Below are positions 11,901 to 26,900 of a stretch of 60,000 bases of DNA, in pieces. A program made the position numbers and the translations under genes. The notes under the pieces were generated by a model. It saw only the letters and a list, made by a program, of their open reading frames with translations, had not been told where the DNA came from and did not search any database. How positions within the stretch are numbered: the stretch's first letter is position 1; each line of letters begins with the position of its first letter. This DNA comes from Antedon mediterranea (Eukaryota > Echinodermata > Crinoidea > Comatulida > Antedonidae), in contig NC_092675.1 of NCBI RefSeq assembly GCF_964355755.1, forward strand, positions 25,772,412-25,832,411. Reading direction: 5' to 3'.

Positions 11901-14900
11901 CAATGCTGCGCTTAATTTTCTAAAAAATAATCACATCTAGACCTACATCTAAATTTCTTAAATTATTAAATAGAGTTTAACAGAGTACATTGATATTAAA
12001 CTGTGTAGGCAGTAAACAACTTCACTGAATTGGTATTGGTAACATGTCTCATATATGTTTTCCTAACAATTATAGTCAAATTTAAACCAAGCTGAAATTA
12101 AATAGTGTGTAAGATATACCACCGTGACGTCACTTTTTTTTATTGATATATTTAAGTTATTTTCTTTAAATGAGACCTTTCATAAGCATTCTGAACCATT
12201 ACTTCAAACAATGTATAATAAGACTATAAATGATTGCAGTACGTAATATTACCTCATGGGTACATTTACCATATGGACAATTGTCTGAAATAAAAGTTGA
12301 ATTGAATTTCTATTATAATCTAAACAATGAATGTTTATTTAATAATATTTCACAGTTATGAAAAGTGATTTATAAATATATATGGACTCGTATTAACCAA
12401 TTGTAGAATCAAAGGCATTCTTCAGAAATGATAATAAACATAATGTGGCATAGGTAGGTAATAATACACGGCATTGGACTAAAATAAACCATTTTTATGT
12501 CTAAAAGGTGATATTCCAATTCGGAAATCTATGCACAAATAACCAACGCTGATTAATTTGATAACACGTTTAAATGTAATTATTCAATAAAATTACTGGT
12601 TTTCAGTTTCATAATTAATTATAATTCATTCATTCCATTATATCAATGGCTAAAACGTAAACACAACGTATATCGATCCCGAAAGTCCAAGCAACCTCCA
12701 TTTTTGTTGTTGAAGAATGGTTTATATTAAGGCCATTGCGTTATCTTTTGATTATCATCTCAGTTCAGTTTCGGGCCGCGGTAATAAAATCATTGGACAA
12801 TACATCTAATGGACAATGATACACGACAATACGTTATTTAACGCCATTCAAACTTAATGACCTGATTGATGTGGATGTATAAAGTGTATGTGTTTTTCAA
12901 TTTCATCAAATTTGATTACATTGTCGAGTATAGGTACGTCTACTCTTGCTAATTCAGTCACTTTCTTTTTCTTTATAATGTCACTTATGGTAAAATGTTT
13001 AGAGTTATATAAGTATAGTAAATGATCGTCGCATTGTTTGTAGAGTCAAAATATCGATAATTTAGTCTTAAAAAACATTTATACGGAGCACCTATACAGT
13101 AGAACCCATTTTCCACTTTAAAAAAAAAATCCCTCGAATCGAGCATTTCCACGAGGTCTGGTGGATTGGTTGCGAATTATTGATTATGGTATATCTTAAT
13201 CCCACTAATCTAGTCAAAGTTCTTCCACTTTTCTAATAGGTGAGTCTGCAGGTGGATTAAGGTGTACAGTATCTTATATCTATGTACTTCTTCAATCATA
13301 TTTTGAGTCTGCTGGTGGAATCCCATTTATCTAATTTCAATGATGACTCTATTGAATACCTGAACTAGACATTACAATCTAATTGAAGCGGAGCAGGTCA
13401 AAACAAAAATATAAATCAACATTTGATTTGATTGGAAAATTAACTTACCAGAATGAATTCCAGCCCTAATTAGCAACTTGGTGTCTGGTTTATGCGGTAT
13501 AACGAATGTGTTACACACCCTAACGAGGTCCAGTGCCATGCTTGCAATTTCACCGGCATGCTTATCTCCATTTCTATTTGGAAGACCGGAGACGACCATA
13601 TCTAATGTGGAAATAAAAAAAAATAGATTTATTAATATCTATACATATTGTTGCAGATGTATGCATTTCAAAAGGTGTGATAAACGACGCAACCACATGC
13701 AGAGTCCTGAGTAGTGTCAAAAGTGGTTATGTCTTATGTATCTTATTTGTATGGCGCGCCAACCTGTCATTTAGTTGGAAATAAAGATATCTCTATTTAA
13801 AACTAAGATATCTCTATTAAAAACTATTCTATCATTTCTTATATTCTAATATGAATATACCCTTTTTAAAAGAAAGTACATGTAGTCTTACAATATTCAA
13901 GGTTGTGTACGGAATAGTTAAAACAAATTCTGTAGGCTTATAGTGTGATAAAACATGACATTATAAATAGAGAAAATAAAAAAATATATTATAAATCCAA
14001 AGGCAAATAACTGAAAAAATGACAATGCTGTGGGTATTAGTGGCTGGATCTCAATGGATCCAAAGGCAAATAACTGAAAAAAATGACAATGATGTGGGTA
14101 TCAGTGGCTGGATTTCAATGGAGATACAAAAAAAAAAGCGAAAAGCTAAATCAAAACGATAAAGTAAAACAGCCAGATATCAGTTTTCTGTAATAAATAA
14201 CCAAACAATATATTAATTTGTGTTTAATTTCAACAGTTCAGATCTTCTGCTTTGCCAATTTTCTATTTATATAAGATTGGACGCAATTTTTAAACATTAG
14301 AATTGATCCGAAACATTTGGGAACAAGGTACATGGATGTAACCCATCTGATTGTATCCATTTTCAATGATTCTTTATTCCGATTAAAGTTATTTATTATC
14401 TTTACTATCATCTATTTTCTTCCACATTGTGGTCTGTAAATTAAACAGTAGCTACTATTTCAATGTAATTATTGCTTTATTTGTCTAATAATTTTGCTAT
14501 ATTGCTGACATACTTTACTGTAAATAATTCAGTATAAATACATATTAATAAGCCACGCACTTAGAATAATCGGTATTCATAATGAATATATTTACATGAC
14601 ATTTGCATAGAATGTTTATTTAAGATGAATATATTTGCATAAACTTGACTTAGAATTTTATTTAAGATGATTGATACCGGTAACAAATATTATAGTATAT
14701 TAATCTGTCCATGTGTCATATATACATTTTGTATACAATGTTACATGTATACTACCGTAATACGCCGTCTTATGTTTAGACACGTGTGACACAGTATTAC
14801 AGAAATGGCTGAAATATTTGAGCTGTAACTTCTTTAATCTCCCGAGGTTGTGCACAAATATTTTTACAAATTTATAGTTGTTATTTCAATTTTAATATGT

Positions 14901-17900
14901 TGGTTAGGTTATGAAACTACTGTTCTAAGAGGTCAGAATGTGTGCTAGTATAAAAGGCTAAATTGCTACCAATATTGCACAGATTAATCATAATTCAATG
15001 GTAAAAGGCAATATATGTCACTATTCATCTTCCTTGAAGCTACTTTTATGTATTTTATATCGCTCTTCAATTTATTATGACTAGCATTTCAATTTCACGA
15101 GAACATGATGTGCACCTTTACACTCGTTAATTGAAAATTGCCAAAAGCCGTAATCTATATTTAAAACAGCTAGTATATTTAAAACATCTAGATAAATTTC
15201 CGCTAATAACCCCTTGTGGCAAATTGAAGTTATTAATTACAATTGCTACTATAATAAATATACAATATTCGAAACGGTTCGGTTACCAACGTGGTAATAC
15301 TGGTAAGATGATATTCCGATTTTCTATGGGCTGCTTTTGGTCGACTGGCCGAGCAGTTAAGGCCGCAAAAGGATCAACATCGAAAGCTTTCACCGTAAAG
15401 GCTTCTGGAGGTCCTTTGTACACATACATATAGTGTGAACAAATAACCAGAACTGTTCTTAAGAGTAAGGGTTTACCCGGTGTACATGACCCATATGCAC
15501 TGCACTGCGCTGTAGTAACTGTCGTAGGCAGAAGCAAACTACATTTAATGTAAAAAGTTTGTGTAAGAGGAGGCGGTGTCCAAATCACTGGTTTGGAAAG
15601 CAGAACCACATTGAAAAAAAAAACCTATTGCGATATATCTGTACATGAATCTGTCTAATTCTGTAGCATAAGTTTTATCTGATTCCCACCCCTGTCGTGT
15701 TTAACATATATATATATAAACTTTATTTAGACACGAGACTGATGTGCAGTACAACTCGTTCAATCAATATTGATTGTTTTTACACAAGTTCGTGATACTG
15801 TATTACAAAACAAAAAAAATCAACACCATATAAATACAACAGAAACGAAAAAAATTGAAATTGAAAAGAAACAAAATTACAGCAGAATCCCCTTCATCTG
15901 ACACCTCTATTTAGGGTACACCATACCGGTACTTCCCGTGTAAACGGAAACCCTTATCGAAGTGTAGAATTCATGGGGATTCAACTGTAATACATAATAA
16001 GTCTTTTGGATTTCATTTACCTTAAAATAATAGTGATAAAACACACATTTTACTTAGTATTTAGCCATTTTAAAAGTTGGATGTAGATCGTAGATTACCA
16101 TACCATTATGTTTTACAATGCATTTTTCAGATACGTTTTAAACAACTTAACTGAATTTGGAAGGGTATCAACATTGAGACTATTCCATATAATTGCTCCA
16201 CGATAAGACAGACTTCGTTTTTTAAAATCGGTTTTTGGCTTTGGGATGAATAGATGTGTATCACTGTGCCTTAGATTATAATTTATATCATTGAATGTAA
16301 ATACATTATTTAGGTAAGGTGGGGCATTATCTGTCAAAACCTTATATATAACCATACAACATTCATATCTATCTTGATAAAATAAAGGTGACCAATTAAT
16401 TTGCCTTAGTGCCTCACTACTAGGTGTGTCCCATGTTAGACCACACACGATTCGAGCTGTTCTGTTTTGTATAGTTTGAACTCTTTTCATTAGAGTTTGA
16501 CTACTATTTCCCCAAATTATGTTACAATAGCTCAAGTAAGGTATTACAATAGAGTTTGCAATATGTTTTAATATGTTTTGTGGAAAATAATAGCTACATC
16601 GTCTAAGCATACCCAATCCATTTAGAGCTTTACCTCGAATGTATTCAATCTGATTTTTCCATGATAAATGTTCGTCTATTATGATACCGAGGTGTTTGCA
16701 ATATCGAACGCGTGGTACAACATCGTTATCTATATTAACTGATCTATTTTTTTCTTTGGTGGTTGCCAATCGGTTTGTCGATCCGATCAACATGAACTCG
16801 GATTTAGAGACATTTAGACTCAATTTATTATTTTTTAGCCAATCGTCGATTTGTATAAGTTCTTCATTTATACTTTGGTATATTTCATTTTCATTTTTTG
16901 AAGAACAATAAATTATAGTATCGTCAGCATACATACTTATTTTACATTTGTTTACAACTTTCGATAGGTCATTTATATATAAGAGGAAAGCAAGTGGGCC
17001 CACGATTGACCCCTGAGGCACTCCACATTGGATGTGTGTATAGTCAGACAATGTATTATTTACATTTGTGAATTGCTTTCGCTCAGACAGATAGCTCTCG
17101 AACCATTTTAAAACATATTTACTTAAACCATAAAGTCTCAATTTGCTTAATAGTATGTTATGGTTTACCGTATCAAAGGCCTTTTTAAAATCTAGTAAAC
17201 AGATTCCGACCAGCTTACCCTCGTCTATTGCACTATACCAGTCTTCCGTCACTTTTGTAAGTGCAGTAGATGTTGAGTATGATGGTCGAAAACCTGATTG
17301 ATTTATACATAACAGATTATTATTATTCAAAAAAGCATAAAGTTGATTAAAAACGACTCGTTCAATTATTTTTGAAAGTATAGGTAGGACGGAAATGGGA
17401 CGATAATTATTAGGGTTAGTTTTTTCACCATTCTTAAAAATTGGCGTGACCTTTGCTATTTTCCACGTATTTGGGAATTTACATGTTGTGAAGGAGTGAT
17501 TTATGATTCTTGTAATTGTTGGGGATATAATCGGGGCAGACAGTTTTAGAATGCCCGGTGGTAAGTTATCATGACCAGTGGCTTTGTTTTTTGAAAGATT
17601 ACTTAAGTATTTATATACAAATTCACATGTGATGTGTTCGAATTCAAAATTATTTTCGGTGAAAGCATCGATTTCATCATAATTTATATCATTTATCGGC
17701 TCATGTATTTGTGATGCAAGATTTGAACCTATATTTGAGAAAAATGTATTAATTTCATTTGCGATGTCCTTAGCTTTATAGAGGACATCGCCATTATCAT
17801 TGCAAATTGTTTGAATAGTTTGAGTTTTCTTTTTTGACGATATAATATATCTTATGGTATCCCATGTTTTTTTTACATCGTTTTTATTTTCTTTTATACT

Positions 17901-20900
17901 TTCTTGAATAAAATTAGCTTTACTTTTACGTATTAATTTATTGCACATATTTCTATACTTTCTGTACCTTTTCCAGAGTGATTCATTTTTAGAATGTTTA
18001 CATTCTCTTTTGAGTTTATCTCTTTCTCTCATATTTTCAATTACATCATCAGAGAGCCAAGGAGCTGTTTTTTTACGTACCCTGTGTTTTTTCCAAGGAG
18101 CATGTTTATCTAAAATGTTGGTTAGTGTAGTTTCGAGAAGTTTGGCACTCTGACTTACGTCGCCACTGGCGGTAATACCATTCCAATTTACCATTAATAA
18201 ATCGTTTAAAAAACTGTCTTCATTAAATTTTTTAAAGTTTCGTGTCATTTTATAATTATGATCCTGTTTAATAATTTTATTTGTTTTATTGGAATCTTTA
18301 TTATTTTTCGCCCCTTTCCCTATTATAGCGAATGGCATTGAGTGGTCACTTAAGCCGACGTGGATAACTCCAGACTTTAATATTTTAGAAACATTTGAGA
18401 AATACATAACATCTATTAATGTAGAGGAATGTTTTTCTATACGTGTTGGTTCTTCAATGATCTGTTTTAGATTAAAATTTTCACTTAATTCAATTAGTTT
18501 CTTTGTGTAGCAATGTGGATTGTCAGACATAACGTCACAGTTTAAATCTCCCATCATCATAATATCTTTGTGTTCCAGTTCAATCTTTTGAAATATATTT
18601 TGTAAATATTCAAAAAGAACTGCTGTAGTATTTGGAGGTCTATACCACAATAGAACAATTAGATTTTTACATTTATCACGTACTATTTCAATAGATAGGA
18701 GTTCGAGTTCATTACACATTAGATCATTCCTGATTTTGTGGTTGGTTTTTAGGTTTATATAGAGTGCTACACCTCCACCTTTTTTAGTTTTACGTCTATC
18801 TAGTCTGTGTAATATATAATTGTCAACATGAAAATCTTCATCAATAAATGTATTATCTAGAAATGTTTCGCTTAAGCCAAAAACATTGAAATTGTTGTTA
18901 TTTAGAATACGTTGCAGTTCATCAAAATGTAAGTCTAGGCTACGTATATTTAAATGTGCAAATATAAAACCCTTTTGATTAAGTTCCTCAAATATATGAG
19001 GATCTTTTTTTACTATTTGGTTTATATCTGTTATTGTATTATTCCTATTATTTATAACATATGAGTGGTTATCATTAATTAATACATCATCTATGGCCTG
19101 GGAACATTCAGTAGTATTGTTAGTCTCTTTTTCGGACTCTGGCTTTAATGTACTTCTTAGACTCTTTGGTCAATTATTTCGTTCGTAATAATGAATGTGG
19201 TTGCAGCTTCTTGCTAGATATTTCAAACTTGGAGATACCGTAACTCTTCATACGATTGATAATATCATATCGATAGGCCACCTATACTATTTATTCGCAA
19301 GAGGTATGTATACATTACAGTGTACTTTAGAAAACCTTAATGGGATTACCTACAGTTATTAATAAACGCGAATGTGTCAACTCAAGTGGTTCGTCTGTTT
19401 TAAATAAATCAGCTTATAACCCGTCAGATTGAATAAGCCTTAAACTGTTTCTATATTCAATTATATTTACATTTGGTTAAGTGAGTTCTCTATATCATAT
19501 CCAAAAGAATAATTCACTTGTGTTCATTTTACTAAAAATATTTATGGAATATGAAAATATGATTCAATGCGTTATGATGCAGGAGTAAGTTATAATAAAC
19601 ATCGCGATCACCTTAGGGGTGACGCCTACTCAGAAGGGTGCTCACTCTTGTATGCTATTACGGACTAACACCCAATGCCCATCGGCTTACACCAACAAAT
19701 CAATGGCGGCTATGCTTTATTCAGTTTAATTGATTGACACATCGATCATAGAAAGTAAAAATAAAGCATGTCTTAAGGTGAACTATGCTTTATATTGGTG
19801 TGTTCGTGGTTAAATATCTGTCGACATACACAGCAATTATTAAAGCATAATTATGAATTCGGGGCAAAATTTGTAGACCTTATATACATGCGATTTCCTT
19901 GGATTCAGCTAGATAACTTACATGCATCTCCGATTGTCTCAACTTTGTATACGTCGTAGTTATCGATGATTGAGTCAAAGGTCACGTAAAGTTTGTTGAG
20001 AAGAGCAATGATCTCATACGGTGAACTGGAACTTGAAAGTTTCGTAAAACCAACTATATCACTGTAAGGGAAAACAGAAAATTAATAATATATTTTTATG
20101 AGGTTAGATCTTTTTTTTCTCAACTAAAATCAATGAGTGATAAAAGAAAGTATTTAAATTGGTATTCATAGCCTTAATCATTTTGCCAGTGCGTGACTTT
20201 AACACAATTCTCGTTAACTTACAAATCAGACTCCAGATTCATGCTTTGAATTTAAAAGTATGCTTTAAAACATTGAGTTATAATTAAAAAGATCTTTCCA
20301 ATCCTTCCTAATTATCCTAATATTTTAAACATAGAGAATGATCGTATGTATCTTCACATAGACTCACTATAGAAGAGTGAGATTACCATGAACTGATCAT
20401 AATTTAGAGTTTTCAGAGGCTTACATAATCTCCAGACTCATGCTTTGAATTTAAAAGTATACTTTAAAATATTTAGTAATAATTAAAAAGAACTTTCCCA
20501 TCGTTCCTAATTATCCAAGTATTTTAAACATAGAGAGTTATCGTATGTCTCTTCCCATAGACTCACCAGGGAAGAGTAACCACCATAAACTGACCATAAT
20601 TTGGAGTTTCAGAAATCTTACATAATCTTGCTTAAAGAAAAATATGTATACGGCATTATGGAATAAGGCATTGCTTCTTGATATCTCGTTGTACAAGTTG
20701 TTTAATAGTATTTAAACATTTTCAATAGCGTACCTGAAAAATATGGTGCAACCTTCAAAGGATTCTGCCGTTGCGCTTTTCCCACGTTTTAACTCGTCCG
20801 CTACAGACTTAGGAAGCATACCTGAGAGGAAAGGATAATTTAATTTTGTAAATCTAGATATTGATGACGTTAATTACATTAGTAAAAAGTATCGTAGATG

Positions 20901-23900
20901 GTTTTCTGATAATATTCAGTTTTGTCGTATGTCACTGAATGCTCTCATCCAGATATTCATATATTCTGTTTCCTTAGATTATTAACCCGATTTATGACTT
21001 TACTATATTTTGATTAAATTTATTCAATAATATTCATACTACAGTTGAGAATTTTAATATTTGATAAAGGTTAATACATTATTAGTAAAAAGGTAGAAAT
21101 TGTCTTTCTTTAAAGATATATTGTCCACTGAAAAAATAATTCTTAACAATTTTTTTTTAATATTCCATTTTAATGTAACATAATAGTTATCCACTTTGAC
21201 CAAAAATTGGATCAAAACAAAAGATGTATTTACCTGAAAATGGTTTTTGGTTGAATTTAACCATTTATTTTGTCATTTATACATGAAAACAAATAAACGG
21301 AAATATTTACGTAAAAGTGATTCACAATAAGTGTGATAAAGTATATGATAGTAGTTTAAATTCCAGACAAAATATCCTATAATGTACGAAGTAATTTAAG
21401 CTTCACATAATATTCATACAGTAGTTTATCTCGTTAAAACCACCTTTTACTGCCGCTAGCCTTTAATTACATCAAACCGGTTTATTATTCCAAAATATTC
21501 TGCTTCTATTAGTTTAGAGTTTTGGGAATTATTAATAAGGATTATTAATTTCGGCACTAATTACCAACTTGAAAGAAGTATAGAGCTTCATTGCGACATG
21601 AATATAAAGTGGCCAATAAATATTTTACAATGGAATTCTTAAAATAATTAACGCTGAAGAATATTTCAGTTAATGTGAACTTCCCTATACTAACAATTTT
21701 GTATTATTGCGCATGATACAATATAATATCATAAATGACCTATAATGAGTATTGTAGAAAGTAAAAGGCCTATATTTTATAATGATAATATCTAAAATTG
21801 CACTCTCGCCATTATGGCGACATCGCACATCGATTATTAATATATCAATTTAATTCTAATTTTAATGTTATACGCATTATAACTGTAACTCGTGTGTTGT
21901 CATAGCTACTTCACTTATTTAAGAACATTAATACAGAAGTGTCGACGGTTCTATTTGAAACTTAACGATATATATAACTACGATACAAGCATGCCAGTTG
22001 ACGACGAATACATAGGAGTATTTTATCGTTGTTAAAGATAGTTTACAAAGTTAAATTGCGTTCAATCTATAAGATAATAGTGTATACTATAGGAATACTT
22101 TTCTAGCATCGGAATTGGACTTATGATAATAAGAAACTTTTGATTTTGTACGGCCTAATAAGCAAACATAAGCATTAATTGTTTTGCCGTTAGTCCGGGA
22201 TATCGAGTGAGGGAAGCACACCCCAGTGTTCCCGCATGCGCACAATGAATTATTATAGTTCCTGATTCATAGGTCTCAAATAAAATAAAACGCACTCACT
22301 CATGTAATTTAATTTAATATTATGAAGTGTTAATTCTTCAGTAGATTATTAAGGTTTGGTAAAAGAACACAAAAATCCAATAACCTACTGTAAAGTAATC
22401 TGTCTGTCTTCTGTTTTTCGTGGATAAGATCTTGTGTTCGTTCGTTGACAAGGACCTCAAGATGTTTGGAATACTTCTCCATTAACTGCATCATCATATC
22501 GACAGGACTGAGTTTCGACGGATTAATAGTGTACAGAGTTTGCTTAATATGACTAAAGGTGGGTCTGGCTAAGGCTGAATCTTGCCAACAATTTGTAATC
22601 AACTGCATAGAAAAAAAAAATATCAAAAACATCAAACAATTACCTATACACATTTAACACAATGCATACAGTCTTAATTTTATTTTTGAAGCACGTTTAA
22701 AAAATGGTACATGATTTAACTAATATTTTTAACTAAAAATGAAAAGTTACAAAATGAAACTAAAAAACCCAAATTAAGTTATACGTTATAAATCAATATA
22801 ATTTTGAACAGATAAAACTAAAAATGAAAAGTTATTTAAAAAAAAATATTTAAAAGTCTCGTCACATGTTGGGATTTTTTCTAAGGATAAAATGAACTCT
22901 ACTCCCAAAGACTAATTGTAATAAGACTTGTTTATGTAGAGCATCTTGTGTATATGCTTGTCTTGTGAACCTCTGAGGGTCCCTAATGATCAGCAACTGC
23001 TGAATGGATTACCCTTATTAAATATGAAAAAAAAAAACAGATTGGTAGTAATAATACATTTCTCTAAAAATGTGATAATTGTATAATTATTGATTAAACT
23101 AGATATAGTAGTTAGTAGTCACAATTCGATATTTTTATTCGAAAATGTTTTCAATATTATATAACGTTGTATTATTAATTAATTAATTAATTACTCACCA
23201 AGTTAATTAAATCAAAATAATTAAATTATTCATTCAACTTATCATCGAATTGAAATTATCATTTAACATAGTAATAGCGAAGCAATTAAATTAAATCAAT
23301 TGCAAAGAAATTAAAAAAATCAACGGTTTGTGGTATCAATTCTGAAATATTGCGTTGATAAATGAAATCACGTGTAAATATTTAAAATTAATATTGTAAA
23401 TAATATATATATGAAATATTGAATAATTTATGAGGAAAAAATACAAGATTATCTTTATAATTTGGTTTTGCCAACTTTTTATAAGCAATATTCCCATGTG
23501 TGAACTGTAAATCCTGATGCAAAATAACGTCTAAAAAATATAGCCAATCAAAGACAGAAATGTTTATAGCCTAAATATCTTGAAGAAAATATCTTAAGGA
23601 TAAGAACTTAAAGGTTCTACGTAACTGATTTTTGATTAAACAATTTGTTATTCTCCTTCTGTCGTCCTGTTGGTGACGTAAGGTGGATGCCGAAGTTCGT
23701 ACTCAATAAGTGATACGAAAAGAATAATTTTTCTATCTAACATATCTAATGGTGTGTGATGTAAATTTTGAAAACCCGGAAAACATTCGTCAGAAATATT
23801 GTGACTATACTCTGTACCGATTATAAAATATTGCCGATATTGTAAAACACACATGACCCGATGCATCATTTTGCTAATTATGTGATAACTACACAACTAT

Positions 23901-26900
23901 CTGAACCCGAACGAAAAATATCGATAACACCTTTATTTATATATGAGGAATAATGTGTTTTTTTGTACTTGTATTAGCTTAAGGAAATGAGTTCCTTCAC
24001 AGCTAACGAAGAGTCTACCCGATGGCAGTTTATTCAGCTTTCTTGACTTTGTGTCAAAATATTGAATAACATTCAGATAACATAACTCCTTGAGAGACAC
24101 TCCTATTCAGAGGCACTTTCCCGTGGAGAAAAAGAGAAGGGCAATCTATAATCAACACTCGGTTAACCCATTATACTCAGGAGAAGTCTTTATTGTATAC
24201 TGAAAACAATTACCAACCTCTATATATTCTTTAGGACAAGGACAATGTTCATCATTGTTGTTTGATCTTGGTATATCTGCAAGATCAGGTAATTCAGGAC
24301 GCCATACTCCATTGATCTTTTCTAAATCTTCTGATTCATACGGCTCGCTTCTTGATGCAATCTCCACTAGTATTACAGCGTAGCTACAAAATAAGCAAAA
24401 CTGACGGTGTAATAACATGTCACCATACTGGATGAGAAAGAATTGGCAAAAGCGTTAAATATTTAAAAGATGGTGATGGAAATATTAAAATCATAGGATG
24501 GAAATGATGGTGAAGAAAAGTATTTTTTTGTGGCGATAAAAATATTTAAAACAATGTTTTATTATTAAAGATAGTATGATAGTGGTAACAGTTGAACTGA
24601 TAAATTTTAAATACCAATACAGAATAACATTCCATATTAACGATATCTATAACTTGATAAATGAAATTATTTGCTCAGCGCTGACGTTTTGTCCCACTCG
24701 ATTTTTTCTTCAAAATAATTCTCTATGTAAGTCTAGGCTGCCGAGTATTCGCTTAGATTTCGTCAGAGTTGGGCAGAAGATTTAACAGCTTAACTCTCTG
24801 ACCAAAAATTACTATTATTTCCTGTAGAAACAATCATAATTATACTACATCTCTAGAATAAAGTAGTAATTTTGATAATTAACACGCGTAAGGAAAAGTT
24901 AATGGTGATGATGAAAAATGATGATTAACTTTCTATTAAACAATGTATTAAATTACTTCGAAATCTCTTGTTTTGGATTAAATACAACTACTTTAAATTC
25001 ATTAAACAGTTTTTCTATTAAGCTCTATCTAACTGTCAAACAAATTTGACAACAAATGTGTCATGTGCCAAAATATGGTAGTGATATGATATCATTATTT
25101 CCATATATGGGCACAGTACATTTTGTTTGTCACATAAAGTTTGATAGTGTAGACAAAGTTTTAGACGTTACCATGTTTTGCTTACTTTTCCAAAATAGCG
25201 AAATTGTTTTTTCATAACGCGCCACTACCACTGGTTAGAAAACTGTGGAAGTGTGGAAACGACGCTATTAGAAAACTAGCATGTGGATAATGACTGCTTG
25301 ACGCAATAGCTGCGTATAGTTGCTTAAAATTAAAAGTACGCTACTCACCTGTATACATCAGTAGTGGGTGACTGTACAATGCCATGGCCATTGATGACCT
25401 CCGGTGGTAGATAAACACGTGCCACTTGGTCCTTATACGTTCTGTCAAATTCTTGATCTTCAACTTGACGAGTAAGGGGCATACCGTAATCTGAAAATAT
25501 GACCAAACAAGACTACAGCTTTATACTTCACATTATTCGGTAACATGATATTCGTCTACTTTGTAAATATCTGAATGTATTGAAAAAGAGAATGGGAAAC
25601 GTCCAGACGCCTTATAGAAGAAATTTCTTCCCGTTAAATCAAACTTTGAACAACTTACATACTGGCCTATCAACAATTTAGGAACTTATACATTTTTTTT
25701 CAAAGAACAGACAGTATAGCACTGATATAAAAGTGATTAATGGGGCCGAGTTGACTTGGGGCCGATTTGGCTTGGGACCGAGATGACCTGAGGCAGAGTT
25801 GACTTGAGGCCGACTTGACTTGGGGCCGAGTTGACCTTGGGCCGACTGGACGTGGTGCCGACTTGATTTTGGCCGAGACGGTTTAGGGCCGATTTTTCAG
25901 AAGAAATAACAGTGAATTATTATTTAGTTACAATGATAATCAAACACAGTTGATTCCTAACACACTTGACCTGATCTAATGGATTTTGCCGTAAGAAGTT
26001 CAAGATATTGGATAGTTAGTACTTTATTTAAGATTGATTCTGTGTCAGATGTCCAGAAAATAGCAGTATAGACGATATCCTTTATAAGCTTGCTAAGTGC
26101 ACAATTTGAAATTTCCAGATACAAGAAACGATAGCGTGGTCTTTATGACTACATGCTTTGGTACATATACATTGAAACTGTCTCTTAAACATTTTTGTTT
26201 GAAAAAAAACCCATCGTTATTGAGAACAAACCAAGACACTGGCTAAATTAAGCCCATTTATTAAGCTAGATCGACTGTTTCGTTTTTCTCTTTAAGCTAT
26301 TTGCCAATCAAATCAAACTCATTCATTCGATTTTTCTAAGTGGTAATCTTTCTTGTCAGCTTTCATCATAATGGACTTTCTGATAATTCAATCATACGTT
26401 TTCTCCAAGGACATTATGTATCAGCTTGTTCAATTTCAACTTAATACATTCTTTAAATTCGTCCACTTTGTTGTAAATTGGCAGAAATAATGTTATTGTG
26501 TACGGCGGTGAGTTCAAGAAATACGAATATAGGAGTCTACAGTTTGGTTGCGTTTTGCGTCAAACTGTCTATATATTTTAATGAATTTGAAGCAAACTTA
26601 TGCAAACTTGTTGTTATACAACCATTTACAGTTATCAGTACAGACTGCTAATGTTTTAATACGCGGATTTAAAACCCTGATAGGGTCTACTAAGGCTAAG
26701 GACAAGGGTAGAGGATCCTTGTAACATTCCCCAAAGATGTTCTTCGAAAGATAGGAAACTTTCTAAATGCGCATGATCTATACACGGAGAATATCAGCAT
26801 CTGTAGGCTATGGCTTAGTCCTACACAATTGTTCTGGAAAACACCAGAAGTTTCAATACACAATATATAAAATTGCATTTGGGCTAATGGAGAAGGAATC

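Noticed and set aside
15346-15363. tRNA-Ser/Leu A-box-like string tggccgagcagttaaggc
   Set aside because: No matching B box or cloverleaf follows, so it is not called as a tRNA gene; at most it is a decayed tRNA-derived repeat.
15131-15609. Overlapping 100- and 108-codon open frames on opposite strands
   Set aside because: No domain, no conserved residues, repeat-like sequence; opposite-strand overlap suggests chance.
24210-24217. Alternative donor gtaatt for exon w12
   Set aside because: Use of this site would add four bases and break the reading frame into the conserved 'LITNCW' block of w13.
25741-25893. Repeat array considered as CRISPR-like
   Set aside because: Units are contiguous and degenerate, without unique spacers, in an animal intron; it is a minisatellite.
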